Assembly (NCBI RefSeq): GCF_004078655.1
Contig: NZ_RZNC01000002.1
Span: 372,001-436,000, forward strand
Direction of reading: 5' to 3'
From: Labedella populi
GTDB lineage: Bacteria; Actinomycetota; Actinomycetes; Actinomycetales; Microbacteriaceae
DNA: 64,000 nucleotides
Each line of letters begins with the position of its first letter. Positions within the stretch are counted from its first letter, which is position 1. Below are positions 16,770-25,467 of this stretch, in pieces. The notes beneath the pieces are model-generated. The model was not told where the DNA came from, did not search any database, and saw nothing but the letters and a program-made list of their open reading frames with translations. A program made the position numbers and the translations under genes.

Positions 16770-18212
16770 ATGACCGCCCGCGTCGAGGCCGGACTCCGCG
16801 CCGTCCGGATCGTCGCGGAGCGGACCGACCCCACCGCCCCGATCGGCTCGGGTGCCATCGCGCGCTCGCTCGGCGTCTCGCCGAGCAGCGCCTCGCGACT
16901 GTGCGCCGAACTCGTCGGTCTTCGGCTCCTCGAGGAGGGCGGGGCATACGGGTCGTTCCGGCTCGGGCCCGCGGCCGTGAGGCTCTCGGGACGGTCGGCC
17001 GCGCCCGTCGCCCATGCCGTGCGGTACGCGCTCACGATCGCCGCCCAGTACACGGGGGAGACCGCGTGTCTCGCTGCCCGCTCCGGCGAGCACATGCACA
17101 TCGTGGCGACGGTCGGATCCGAGTGGACGCTGCACGCGCCGGCCGACCTCGGGGAGCGCATCACGGAGGGGAGCGCGATCGCGAGGGCGGGCCGCACGGC
17201 GGACGTTTCGAGGGGAGAGACGACCGATGCGAGCGATTCGACCGGGAGGATCGTCGAGTCGACCGCGGGGAAATGCATCGAGGTCGCGACCGCGGTGCTG
17301 GGTCCGGACGGCGAGGGCATCGCGGTCGTCGCCATCCGGCTGCCGGTCAACCGTTCGCGCGGCGGAGTGCCGCGCGCGCGTCGTGCTGTCGAGGCCGCGC
17401 GGCGTCGGATCGAGGCGGTCCTGGCCGACGCCTCCGCGGCAGGTGGGCCCGCCGCCGATCCCGATCCGGGATCGGGCACCAGTGACAGTGCCGAACGCAC
17501 GACCGCGTTGGAGGCGACGGTGCGCGTCCTGCAGCATCTCGCCGCAACTCCCGACTCCGTCACGGGCGTCGCGCGAGGGACGGGCATCCGCGCCGACCGC
17601 GTCGTCCGACTCCTCGACTCCTGCGCCCGCGCGGGAGTCGTCGAGTCATGGGCTGGTCGCGGAGCGTGGGCGCTCACCTGGGGCGTGCACGGCTGGCATC
17701 GAGCGGCGACGGGACCGACTCTCACGACCCGCGGGCGGCAGTACGTCGCCCGCGCAGCCGCGGACACCGGCACCTACGGCTTCATCACGATCCTGCGCGG
17801 CATCCGCAGCTTCACGGTGGTCGAGGAACTCGGCGACCCGGACGGCGGTCTCGTGATGATGCCGTGGCTCGGGCGCCCGCACCCCATCATCGGGTCGGAC
17901 GGCGGACCGACACTCGTCATGGACTTCGCACCGGACGACCTCGCGAGACTGCTCGGGAAGCGGCACGCGCGGCACGAGTTCGACGCCCTCCTCTCGCGGA
18001 TGGAGACCGTCGCCCGTGACGGCGTCATCTCGATCGAGTCGATCGAGGAGGCCGGGCTGCTCTCGGTGTCCGCGCCGATCCGCGACGCGAGCGGCTTGGT
18101 GGTCGGGGCGGCGTGCCTCACGTGCGGGGCCGACGCCGTGGGTCCCGACCGTCGCGGACTCGAAGAAGCGACGCTGCGCCTCGCGGCCGACCTCTCTCGA
18201 CTGCTCGGCTGA
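16770..18212 (+). CDS. Tandem IclR-type regulator: two IclR modules fused in one chain
   Basis: A 480-residue protein, about twice the usual 250 residues of IclR proteins. Module 1 has a winged HTH at about 5-60 (IGSGAIARSLGVSPSSASRL) and an effector domain to about 218. A Gly/Ala/Asp-rich linker (219-243) follows. Module 2 starts again with TTALEATVRVLQHLA and a second HTH to about 300, then a complete effector domain ending DLSRLLG. I chose ATG 16770 because GAGGAGG lies 8 nt upstream; an in-frame GTG at 16683 lacks a site and would place the operator palindrome inside the gene. It probably controls the divergent amino acid uptake/oxidation operon. It looks like a covalent pseudo-dimer. Confidence 0.82.
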   Translation: MTARVEAGLRAVRIVAERTDPTAPIGSGAIARSLGVSPSSASRLCAELVGLRLLEEGGAYGSFRLGPAAVRLSGRSAAPVAHAVRYALTIAAQYTGETACLAARSGEHMHIVATVGSEWTLHAPADLGERITEGSAIARAGRTADVSRGETTDASDSTGRIVESTAGKCIEVATAVLGPDGEGIAVVAIRLPVNRSRGGVPRARRAVEAARRRIEAVLADASAAGGPAADPDPGSGTSDSAERTTALEATVRVLQHLAATPDSVTGVARGTGIRADRVVRLLDSCARAGVVESWAGRGAWALTWGVHGWHRAATGPTLTTRGRQYVARAAADTGTYGFITILRGIRSFTVVEELGDPDGGLVMMPWLGRPHPIIGSDGGPTLVMDFAPDDLARLLGKRHARHEFDALLSRMETVARDGVISIESIEEAGLLSVSAPIRDASGLVVGAACLTCGADAVGPDRRGLEEATLRLAADLSRLLG

Positions 18213-18280
18213 TGGTCGGCGCGGGCGGCGGGCGGCGGGCGGGGGCACAAGCGCAGGAATCACGCCGTCGGACGAGCCGC

Positions 18281-19315
18281 TCAGCCTCTCGTCCACTCGA
18301 GGAGGCGCTCGACGGGCCACGTCGTGATGACGCGCTCGGGCGGCACCCCGTTCCGTTCGGCGCGCTCGGCGCCGTACGCGAGGTAGTCGAGCTGGCCGGG
18401 GGCATGCGCGTCGGTGTCGATGCTGAAGAGGCACCCGGCCTCGAGCGCGAGCCTCATCAGATCGTCGGGTGGGTCCTGACGCTCGGGGCGTGAGTTGATC
18501 TCGACCGCCACGTCGTTCTCCGCGCACGCGGCGAAGATCGTCTCGGCGTCGAACATCGATTGAGGGCGCGTCCCGCGCGAGCCTTGGACGAGCCGACCGG
18601 TGCAGTGGCCGAGGACGTTGGTGCGCGGAGTTCGGATCGCGCCGAGCATGCGCGCGGTCATGGTCTCTCGATCGGAGCGGAGCTTCGAGTGCACACTCGC
18701 GACCACGACGTCGAGACGGTCGAGCATCTCCGGCGTCTGGTCGAGTTCGCCGCTCTCGAGGATGTCGACCTCGATGCCGGACAGGAGTCGGACGGGGCCG
18801 CCGGTGGCGTTGATCTCTGTGACGACGTCGAGTTGCTCGGTGAGCCGCTCGACGCTCAGCCCGTTCGCGATCGTGAGGTTCGGCGAATGGTCGGTGAGGG
18901 CGAGGTACTCGCGGCCGAGCAACTCGGCACCGTGGAGCATCTGCTCGATCGTGGTCGAACCGTCCGACCACTCGCTGTGCGCGTGCAGGTCGCCGCGGAG
19001 CCGGGCGAGCAGACCCGCTCCCTCGGTTGTGAGCGGTTCGGTGTTCCGCTCCCGCAGGCCGATGAGGTAGTCGGGGACGTCACCCGCGACGGCCTGAGTG
19101 ATGACCTCGGCGGTCCGGCCGCCGATCCCCTTCATCGAGGTGAGTCGACCGCTCCGGGCGCGCTCGGCCAGCTCGTCCTCGGACAACGGGGCGATGATCT
19201 TCGCGGCCGTGCGGAAAGCGGCGACCTTGAAGGACGGGGCCGAGGACCGCTCGAGCCAGAACCCGATCTCGTTGAGGGCGTCGACGGCGAGCATGACCCC
19301 ATTCTCCCCGGCCAT
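18281..19315 (-). CDS. PHP-domain metal-dependent phosphoesterase with helix-hairpin-helix N-terminus (PolX C-terminal-like)
   Basis: A 344-residue protein resembling the C-terminal half of bacterial PolX. Residues 1-100 hold a helical region with the HhH-like MKGIGGRTAEVI (61-72). The PHP metal site starts with DLHAHSEWSDG (109-119) and continues through LALTDHSPN, a GHCTGR stretch, VEINSRP and SIDTDAH. No polymerase palm is present. The start is taken at ATG 19315; the frame continues upstream across the divergent zinc-ribbon gene, which is unlikely to be coding. PHP enzymes are phosphoesterases or exonucleases using a trinuclear metal site; a DNA-repair or nucleotidase role is possible. 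Confidence 0.85.
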   Translation of the reverse strand: MAGENGVMLAVDALNEIGFWLERSSAPSFKVAAFRTAAKIIAPLSEDELAERARSGRLTSMKGIGGRTAEVITQAVAGDVPDYLIGLRERNTEPLTTEGAGLLARLRGDLHAHSEWSDGSTTIEQMLHGAELLGREYLALTDHSPNLTIANGLSVERLTEQLDVVTEINATGGPVRLLSGIEVDILESGELDQTPEMLDRLDVVVASVHSKLRSDRETMTARMLGAIRTPRTNVLGHCTGRLVQGSRGTRPQSMFDAETIFAACAENDVAVEINSRPERQDPPDDLMRLALEAGCLFSIDTDAHAPGQLDYLAYGAERAERNGVPPERVITTWPVERLLEWTRG

Positions 19316-19414
19316 GACGATCGGGGATACGGGTTGCGAGGGGAACAGGGTCGCGCGAAGAGGCTCGCCGCTGGTGATCCCGGCGATGTCGGTGGTGCGA
19401 TCTACCGTTGAGAC

Positions 19415-19594
19415 ATGGACATCAGGAATTGCCCCGAATGCGGCGACGACACGATGAACGCCGGTCTCGCCTTCTGGCCCGGTATCGAGACCTCCGTCGC
19501 GGTCACGCGTTGCGCGAATGACGAGTGCGACTGGGTGGTGATCGACGAGCAGCTCGAGCTCACCCAGACGGTGACGCACGCGGCTGCCGCGTAG
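19415..19594 (+). CDS. Small zinc-ribbon-like protein
   Basis: A 59-residue protein, MDIRNCPECGDDTMNAG at the start. Cys6 and Cys9 (CPEC), with Cys33 and Cys38, form a likely four-Cys zinc knuckle, with an acidic centre and a short Ala tail. ATG 19415 has no ribosome-binding site but is preceded by TACCGT at 19403-19408 with a 6-nt gap, the leaderless pattern seen elsewhere here. It is divergent from the PHP gene. Function unknown. The regular Cys spacing and actinobacterial codon use support it being real. Confidence 0.72.
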   Translation: MDIRNCPECGDDTMNAGLAFWPGIETSVAVTRCANDECDWVVIDEQLELTQTVTHAAAA

Positions 19595-19680
19595 ACCCTC
19601 CCGAGAACGCCGCAACGTCGCGCAACGCTGTGCCCTTCGGCGGTCCGGCGCTCCGGCGCTATCGAGGCCCCGTCCCCCAT

Positions 19681-19727
19681 GGGTCGGTACTGATGCCCAG
19701 CGTTGGGTCGGTACTGATGCCCAGCGT
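19681..19727. repeat. Two direct 23-bp repeats in a convergent gap
   Basis: Two identical 23-bp copies start at 19681 and 19705 (24-bp period); each begins GGGTCGGTACTGATGCCCA. Each copy has short TGGG/CCCA ends that could pair. The repeat lies between the zinc-ribbon gene and the convergent aldo/keto reductase, ending 4 bp before the latter's stop. No gene is seen in the 136-bp gap. Confidence 0.9.
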
Positions 19728-19730
19728 GGA

Positions 19731-20603
19731 TCAGGAACCGACGAGCGACGCCTCGATCGTCGCGATGTCCTCCGGGGTCAACTGCAGGTCCGCGGCCTTG
19801 GCGCTGTCGGTGATCGACGCCGGTCGCGACGCGCCGGGGATGGGGATGACGCTCGGCGCGAGCGACAACTCCCACGCGAGGGTCACCTGGTAGGGGCTCA
19901 CTCCGCGCGACTCGGCCACCTCGGCGAAAGCCGCGTGGCTCGAAGCGAGCTCCCCGGCGTTCGAGATGCCTCCGAGCGGGCTCCACGGAAGGAAGGCCAA
20001 GCCGAGGGCGGCCGAGTGCTCGAGTTCCGACCGGCTCGACAGGAATCGGGGCGAGAACTGGTTCTGCACCGACACGAGCGATCCGCCCAGGATCTCGTGG
20101 GCTTCGTCGATCTGGGCGATCGAGGCGTTCGAAATGCCGGCGAGCTCGAGGACTCCCTCGTCGAGCAGGTCTTTGAGGGCACCGATCGAGTCGGCGTAGG
20201 GGACGGCCGGGTCGGGGCGGTGGAACTGGTACAGCCCGATCGCGTCGCCCCCGAGCCGGGCGAGCGAGGCCTTCGCCGCCTCCTTCAGATATTCGGGATC
20301 CCCGTTCAACGTCCACGACCCGTCGCCCGGGCGGAGATGTCCGCCCTTCGTCGCGACGAGGACGTGGGAGGTGTCGTGCCCGTAGCTCCCGAGTGCCTCC
20401 GCGATGAGCTCTTCGTTGTGGCCCACTTCGCCGGCCTCGAGGTGATAGGCATCAGCGGTGTCGATGAACGTCACCCCGGCGTCGAGGGCTGCGTGGATGG
20501 TGTCGATCGACCGTTCCCGTTCCGGGCGGCCCTCGATCGACATCGGCATGCCGCCGAGTCCGATCGCGCTGACCGTGCGGTTTCCGATGGTGCGACTCTC
20601 CAT
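19731..20603 (-). CDS. Aldo/keto reductase
   Basis: A 290-residue aldo/keto reductase. Tetrad positions are Asp and Tyr in FIDTADAYHLEAG, Lys in VATKGGHLRPG and His in LYQFHRPDP. The NADPH-binding end VIPIPGASRPASI is typical. The start at 20603 follows GAAGGAG on the minus strand. It is a single gene, divergent from another aldo/keto reductase 213 bp away. Probably a general NADPH carbonyl reductase; the substrate is unknown. Confidence 0.88.
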   Translation of the reverse strand: MESRTIGNRTVSAIGLGGMPMSIEGRPERERSIDTIHAALDAGVTFIDTADAYHLEAGEVGHNEELIAEALGSYGHDTSHVLVATKGGHLRPGDGSWTLNGDPEYLKEAAKASLARLGGDAIGLYQFHRPDPAVPYADSIGALKDLLDEGVLELAGISNASIAQIDEAHEILGGSLVSVQNQFSPRFLSSRSELEHSAALGLAFLPWSPLGGISNAGELASSHAAFAEVAESRGVSPYQVTLAWELSLAPSVIPIPGASRPASITDSAKAADLQLTPEDIATIEASLVGS

Positions 20604-20815
20604 GGGTGTTCTCCTTCGTGTCGTGAGCGACGATAGCCGCGTGACGAGCGGACGCCGGGGCCTTTACAGGTCGGCCCCCGTGCGGCAAGGGGTCCGCTCG
20701 AACGGGCGACGGCTGGACGACGGCCCCGCCGGACGGCCAGAGTAGAGAGGAGCGCGGGACACGTCGCCGGAGCGCGCGCTCCACCGCCCGTGCTTTCTTT
20801 TCGGAAGGACAACGA

Positions 20816-21862
<1,047 letters not shown>

Positions 21863-21863
21863 C

Positions 21864-22622
21864 ATGGGCGGGGAGAACTCCGAGAATGGCGGTCTCGTGG
21901 CTCGCTCGGCCGGCTGGTCGATCGCGGCCCTCGTCCGAGCAGTCCGCCTCGTCCGGTCACCGCGGCCGATCCATCCGACGGGTGTCCTCCTGGGCGGGAC
22001 CCTCGACCCGATCCTGCAGCGCACGGTGCGGAGCGGGATCGACTGGATCGACGGGCCGCGACGCCTCGAGGTCGGCGGACGGCTCTCGCGCGGCATCGGC
22101 ACGCCCGTGCCGATGCCGGACGTCTGGGGGCTCGCCCTCCGTCTCCGCGACGGATCGGACGATACCGGAGGGGGTCTCGGCGACATCCTCGTCTCCTCGG
22201 TGGGAAACCTCGGTGTCCCGTGGCGCTTCGTCCCCGTTCCCCGGCTCTCCCCGCACGGCGCGCGCTTCACCACGGTGATGCCGTACCGCTCTCCCGACGG
22301 CCCCGTTCTCGTCGGCGCCCGCACACTCGCCGGGGCGCCGGCGTCGGCGTCGGCGAGGGGGATCGCCATCGAACTCGCGCGTACACCCTGGGTGATGGAG
22401 TTGATGTGGGCGACGCCGACGGGGCGCTGGCGCCCCTTCGCCACGGTGTCGCTCGCCACCGCGCGCATGGGTGAAGACGATCCGGCGCACGCCGCCGATG
22501 CACGCGTCGACAGCCCCGACGTCCGGTTCGATCCGGTGCTCTCACCTCCGCCCGGAGCGCAGACCTACGGATGGACGCGAGCACTCCGCGAACCCGCCTA
22601 TCGCGTGGCTCGGCGGGGCTGA
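21864..22622 (+). CDS. Conserved actinobacterial protein of unknown function
   Basis: A 252-residue soluble protein. It has a hydrophobic N-terminal helix (WSIAALVRAVRLVRSPRP), then a beta-rich body with LSRGIGTPVPMPDVWGLALRL and FTTVMPYRSPDGPVLVGAR. I recall similar proteins in other actinobacteria, sometimes loosely called phosphodiesterase, but I see no metal-binding motif that supports that name. Its start is 1 bp after the aldo/keto reductase stop, with no clear ribosome-binding site, which suggests coupling. Function unknown. Confidence 0.75.
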   Translation: MGGENSENGGLVARSAGWSIAALVRAVRLVRSPRPIHPTGVLLGGTLDPILQRTVRSGIDWIDGPRRLEVGGRLSRGIGTPVPMPDVWGLALRLRDGSDDTGGGLGDILVSSVGNLGVPWRFVPVPRLSPHGARFTTVMPYRSPDGPVLVGARTLAGAPASASARGIAIELARTPWVMELMWATPTGRWRPFATVSLATARMGEDDPAHAADARVDSPDVRFDPVLSPPPGAQTYGWTRALREPAYRVARRG

Positions 22623-22638
22623 TCACGATCGGATCACC

Positions 22639-22707
22639 GAGGACGGCGGGGCGCTCGAGGACGGCGGGGCGGCGCTCGAGGACGGCGGGGCGCTCGAGGA
22701 CGGCGGG
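22639..22707. repeat. GC-rich 18-bp tandem repeat, four copies
   Basis: Four consecutive units based on GAGGACGGCGGGGCGCTC: 18 bp, 21 bp with an extra GCG, 18 bp, and a truncated 12-bp copy. It fills most of the convergent gap between the conserved actinobacterial gene and the PAP2 gene. Nothing else is seen there. Confidence 0.9.
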
Positions 22708-22727
22708 TCAGCGGATCGGTGTCGGCC

Positions 22728-23606
22728 TCACGGGCGGCGGTCGGCCCGCCGCCGCCGCGTCGGGGCGGGATCGACTCCCGCCGCGTCTCGCTCCCGCGTC
22801 GTCAGGTACAGACGGTGTGCCGTGATCACGACGGCGAGCCACGCGAGTCCCAGGATCCACGCCGCGAGGACGTCGGTGAACCAGTGGTGACCGAGGAAGA
22901 CACGACTCGCGCCGATCGTGATGACGAACACCGCAGCGACGGTGATCGTGAGCACGCGGGCGACGACGCTCGATTGACGCAGGATGAGGAGGTACACGAT
23001 GACTCCGGCGATCACCGTCGCGTTGAGAGTGTGTCCGGACGGGAAGGACGGCGACGTCTCGTACGGCGGCACGGCGTCCTCGATCTCCGGACGCGCGCGC
23101 CCGATCAGTTCCTTGCCGGCCACGGTCATGAGGAGCGAGCCGACGCCGGCGGCCGAGATGAGGATCACCGGCGTCCACGAGCGGCGTCGGAGCGCGAGGA
23201 CGAGCATCGTCACGACGGCGAGGACCGGCATCCCGATGACGCCGGCGATGTCGGTGAAGTGCGTCACCGCCCCGTCGAGCCACGGCGATCTGACCGCGAT
23301 CGCGGCATCGAGGAGGGGCTGGTCGAGAAGCGCGACGCCATCCGTCTCCGTGACGGCCTCGTAGACCTCGGAGACGATGTAGGTGAGGACCGTCGCGATC
23401 GCAGCCCCGATCACGAGGAGGAGCACGAGCGTCTTGTTCGGCCCGAGCGCACGACTGATCCGGTGGAAGACGACGGCGAAGAACCGGCCGAGAGGTGTGC
23501 GCCAGTCGGTCAGCTCTTGCGAGCCGAGGCGTCGATCGTGCCGGAGCTCGCCTTCCGGACCCAGCTGGTCGGGATCCGGCTTGCCCAGGAGGTTCTTGTC
23601 CGTCAT
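22728..23606 (-). CDS. PAP2-family membrane phosphatase
   Basis: A 292-residue membrane protein with a charged cytoplasmic N-terminus and about six transmembrane segments. The three phosphatase motifs are present in order: KELIGRARP, PSFPSGH and SRVFLGHHWFTD. This family dephosphorylates lipid pyrophosphates or phosphatidate at the outer membrane face, for example undecaprenyl pyrophosphate recycling. The minus-strand GAGGAG supports the start at 23606. The Arg-rich end (TRRRRADRRP) suits a cytoplasmic C-terminus. Substrate not determinable. Confidence 0.92.
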   Translation of the reverse strand: MTDKNLLGKPDPDQLGPEGELRHDRRLGSQELTDWRTPLGRFFAVVFHRISRALGPNKTLVLLLVIGAAIATVLTYIVSEVYEAVTETDGVALLDQPLLDAAIAVRSPWLDGAVTHFTDIAGVIGMPVLAVVTMLVLALRRRSWTPVILISAAGVGSLLMTVAGKELIGRARPEIEDAVPPYETSPSFPSGHTLNATVIAGVIVYLLILRQSSVVARVLTITVAAVFVITIGASRVFLGHHWFTDVLAAWILGLAWLAVVITAHRLYLTTRERDAAGVDPAPTRRRRADRRP

Positions 23607-23773
23607 CGTGCGACTCCTCGCGATTCATCCGTGAACAGCGAGGCTAGCGCGGCCGACGGAAGGACGACGGGTCGGGCGGCGGGGATGGCGCGCCGGGCGC
23701 CGAGCGGCTATGGCCGTCAGGAGGCGGAGGGCAAGCGGGCGACGACGGCGCCTTTGTGGCCCAAGATGGAGGG

Positions 23774-24469
23774 GTGACGATTCCCACGAACGACAGCACC
23801 GACACCAGCACCGACCGCGGCACCGACACGAGCACCGACCGCGGCACCGACACCAGCGCCGTCCCCCCGGCTGAGCGGACCGGGCGCATCGTCCTCGTCC
23901 GTCACGGGGAGACGGAGTGGAGCCGCTCGGGTCAGCACACCGGCTCCACCGACCTTCCGCTGACGGAGGTGGGGGAGCAGCAGGCGGTCCTGCTCGGAAC
24001 GGTGCTCGACGCCGGCGACTTCGGCCTCGCCCTCTCGAGCCCGCTGGTCCGCGCGCGCCGGACGGCGGAGCTCGCCGGCTTCCCCGAGGCCGTCGTGGAA
24101 CCGGACCTCATCGAGTGGGACTACGGTGCCTATGAGGGCCGCACGACGGCCGACATCAGCGCCGAACTCGGACGGCAGTGGGATCTCTGGCACGAGGGCG
24201 TCCCGTCGGGGACGACGCCGGGGGAAAGCGCCGCAGACGTCCGCGAGCGCGCGAATCGCGTCCTCGACCGTGCCCGCGCCGCGTTCCCGCACGGCGATGT
24301 CATCCTGTTCGCCCACGGCCACATGCTGCGCGCGATCGCGATCGCGTGGGTCGCGCTGCCACCGAGCGCCGGCACGATCTTCGCGCTCTCGACCTCCACT
24401 CTGAGCGAACTCGGCTTCGAACACGGCCGCCCCGCCATCCGGGTCTGGAACGCTCCCGTCGAACGCTGA
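23774..24469 (+). CDS. Histidine phosphatase family protein (phosphoglycerate-mutase-like)
   Basis: A 231-residue histidine phosphatase. The phospho-accepting His is in IVLVRHGETEWSRSG and the second His is in FAHGHMLRAIA; QHTGSTDLPLTEVGEQQA and EWDYGAYEGR are standard neighbours. The N-terminal 30 residues are a Thr/Asp/Ser repeat (TDTSTDRG twice, then a partial copy), likely disordered. I chose GTG 23774, which has CAAGAT 6 nt upstream as a leaderless -10; GTG 23756 in frame lacks any signal. Role: phosphatase on sugar phosphates or nucleotides, substrate unknown. Confidence 0.88.
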   Translation: MTIPTNDSTDTSTDRGTDTSTDRGTDTSAVPPAERTGRIVLVRHGETEWSRSGQHTGSTDLPLTEVGEQQAVLLGTVLDAGDFGLALSSPLVRARRTAELAGFPEAVVEPDLIEWDYGAYEGRTTADISAELGRQWDLWHEGVPSGTTPGESAADVRERANRVLDRARAAFPHGDVILFAHGHMLRAIAIAWVALPPSAGTIFALSTSTLSELGFEHGRPAIRVWNAPVER

Positions 24470-24486
24470 CCGAGAGTCGGCTCCGG

Positions 24487-25395
24487 TCAGTGCTCGAGCA
24501 GCATGCGGCGAGCGAGCCTCGCGATCTCGCGTGTGGCGGGTGAAAGGACCGTGTCCCGCCGCTGCACCATCGCGATGACGTCCCAGAGCGGTTCGGCGAA
24601 ACCCACCGTATGCACGTTCTCGGGGAAGACACGGCTCGCCGCGACGGCACGTGACACGATCGTGTCGCCGCCGCCCCGGGCGACGATGCTGAGCGCGGAT
24701 TCGACGTGCTCGACCTCGAGCATCGGCGTGAGGTCGACGCCGTCGAGGTGCGCGCGGGTCGCGAGCTGCCGACGGGTGGGGTCCCGCCAGCCGTAGTGGG
24801 CGTCGTACAGGACGAGGTCGGTCGCTCCGAGGTCCGCGATGGTCACGGGCCGCGCCGTCTTCGCGGGGTCGGCGGATGCGAAGACGACTTCGTCGCGCAT
24901 GAGGGGGGTGACCGTGAGGCCCTCGTTCTCGATCGGCAGGACCACGAGCCCCGCCTCCAGATCGCCCGACGCGACGGCGTCCGCGACCTCGACGGAGTTC
25001 TGACCGATGATGCGGAGCCGGACGCGTGGGTATCGCTCGTGGAACGTCTCGAGGAGCTGACTGAGGAAGTAGAAGTTCGCATTGCGGAGGAGGCCGAAGG
25101 TCGCGACGCCGCCGAGCAGCGAGGTAGACGATCGCAAGGCGGCGTCGGCGCCGTCGACGGCCGCGACCGCTTCGCGGGCGAACGGGAGGAGTTCGGCTCC
25201 GGCGCTGGTCACGGCGAGTTTCCGTGGACCGCGCGTGAAGAGTTGGACCCCGTAGACCTGCTCGATCCGTTTGACGAGTTCCGAGACCGACGGTTGCGAC
25301 ATGTGCAGGTGAGCGGCCGCCGCGGTGAACGTGCCGAGGTCCGCAACGGCGAGGAACGCACGCAGCTGGTTGAGTGTCATCGGGGTCGTCGCCAT
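24487..25395 (-). CDS. LysR-type transcriptional regulator
   Basis: A 302-residue LysR regulator. The HTH is at about 9-66 (LNQLRAFLAVADLGTFTAAA, MSQPSVSELVKRIE), followed by an effector domain to the end. ATG 25395 has no ribosome-binding site, but the minus-strand hexamer TAGGTT (25402-25407) lies 6 nt upstream, suggesting a leaderless mRNA; an internal Met6 at 25380 is the alternative. A perfect palindrome covers this -10 and start codon. It is divergent from the HisD-like gene, 72 bp away, and most likely activates that catabolic operon while repressing itself. Confidence 0.92.
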   Translation of the reverse strand: MATTPMTLNQLRAFLAVADLGTFTAAAAHLHMSQPSVSELVKRIEQVYGVQLFTRGPRKLAVTSAGAELLPFAREAVAAVDGADAALRSSTSLLGGVATFGLLRNANFYFLSQLLETFHERYPRVRLRIIGQNSVEVADAVASGDLEAGLVVLPIENEGLTVTPLMRDEVVFASADPAKTARPVTIADLGATDLVLYDAHYGWRDPTRRQLATRAHLDGVDLTPMLEVEHVESALSIVARGGGDTIVSRAVAASRVFPENVHTVGFAEPLWDVIAMVQRRDTVLSPATREIARLARRMLLEH

Positions 25396-25410
25396 AGGTC
25401 AAACCTATGG
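25392..25410. promoter_or_regulatory. Perfect 19-bp palindrome, LysR operator candidate
   Basis: CCATAGGT (25392-25399), CAA, ACCTATGG (25403-25410). It contains the ATAG-N7-CTAT core expected for a LysR box. It overlaps both the presumed -10 hexamer and the start codon of the LysR gene, so binding should repress the regulator, and it lies about 60 bp before the HisD-like gene, where LysR activators normally bind. Confidence 0.7.
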
Positions 25411-25467
25411 GATGCCGAGACCAATTCGGTGTTGTCTGGGGGGAGGTGCCTTGACAGGGTGAAGACC

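Noticed and set aside
15540-17537. A 2-kb upstream extension of the amino acid permease frame on the minus strand
   Set aside because: It overlaps the receptor and the IclR-type gene, is rich in Arg/Gly/Pro/Asp, and the permease has a normal ATG coupled to the receptor stop.
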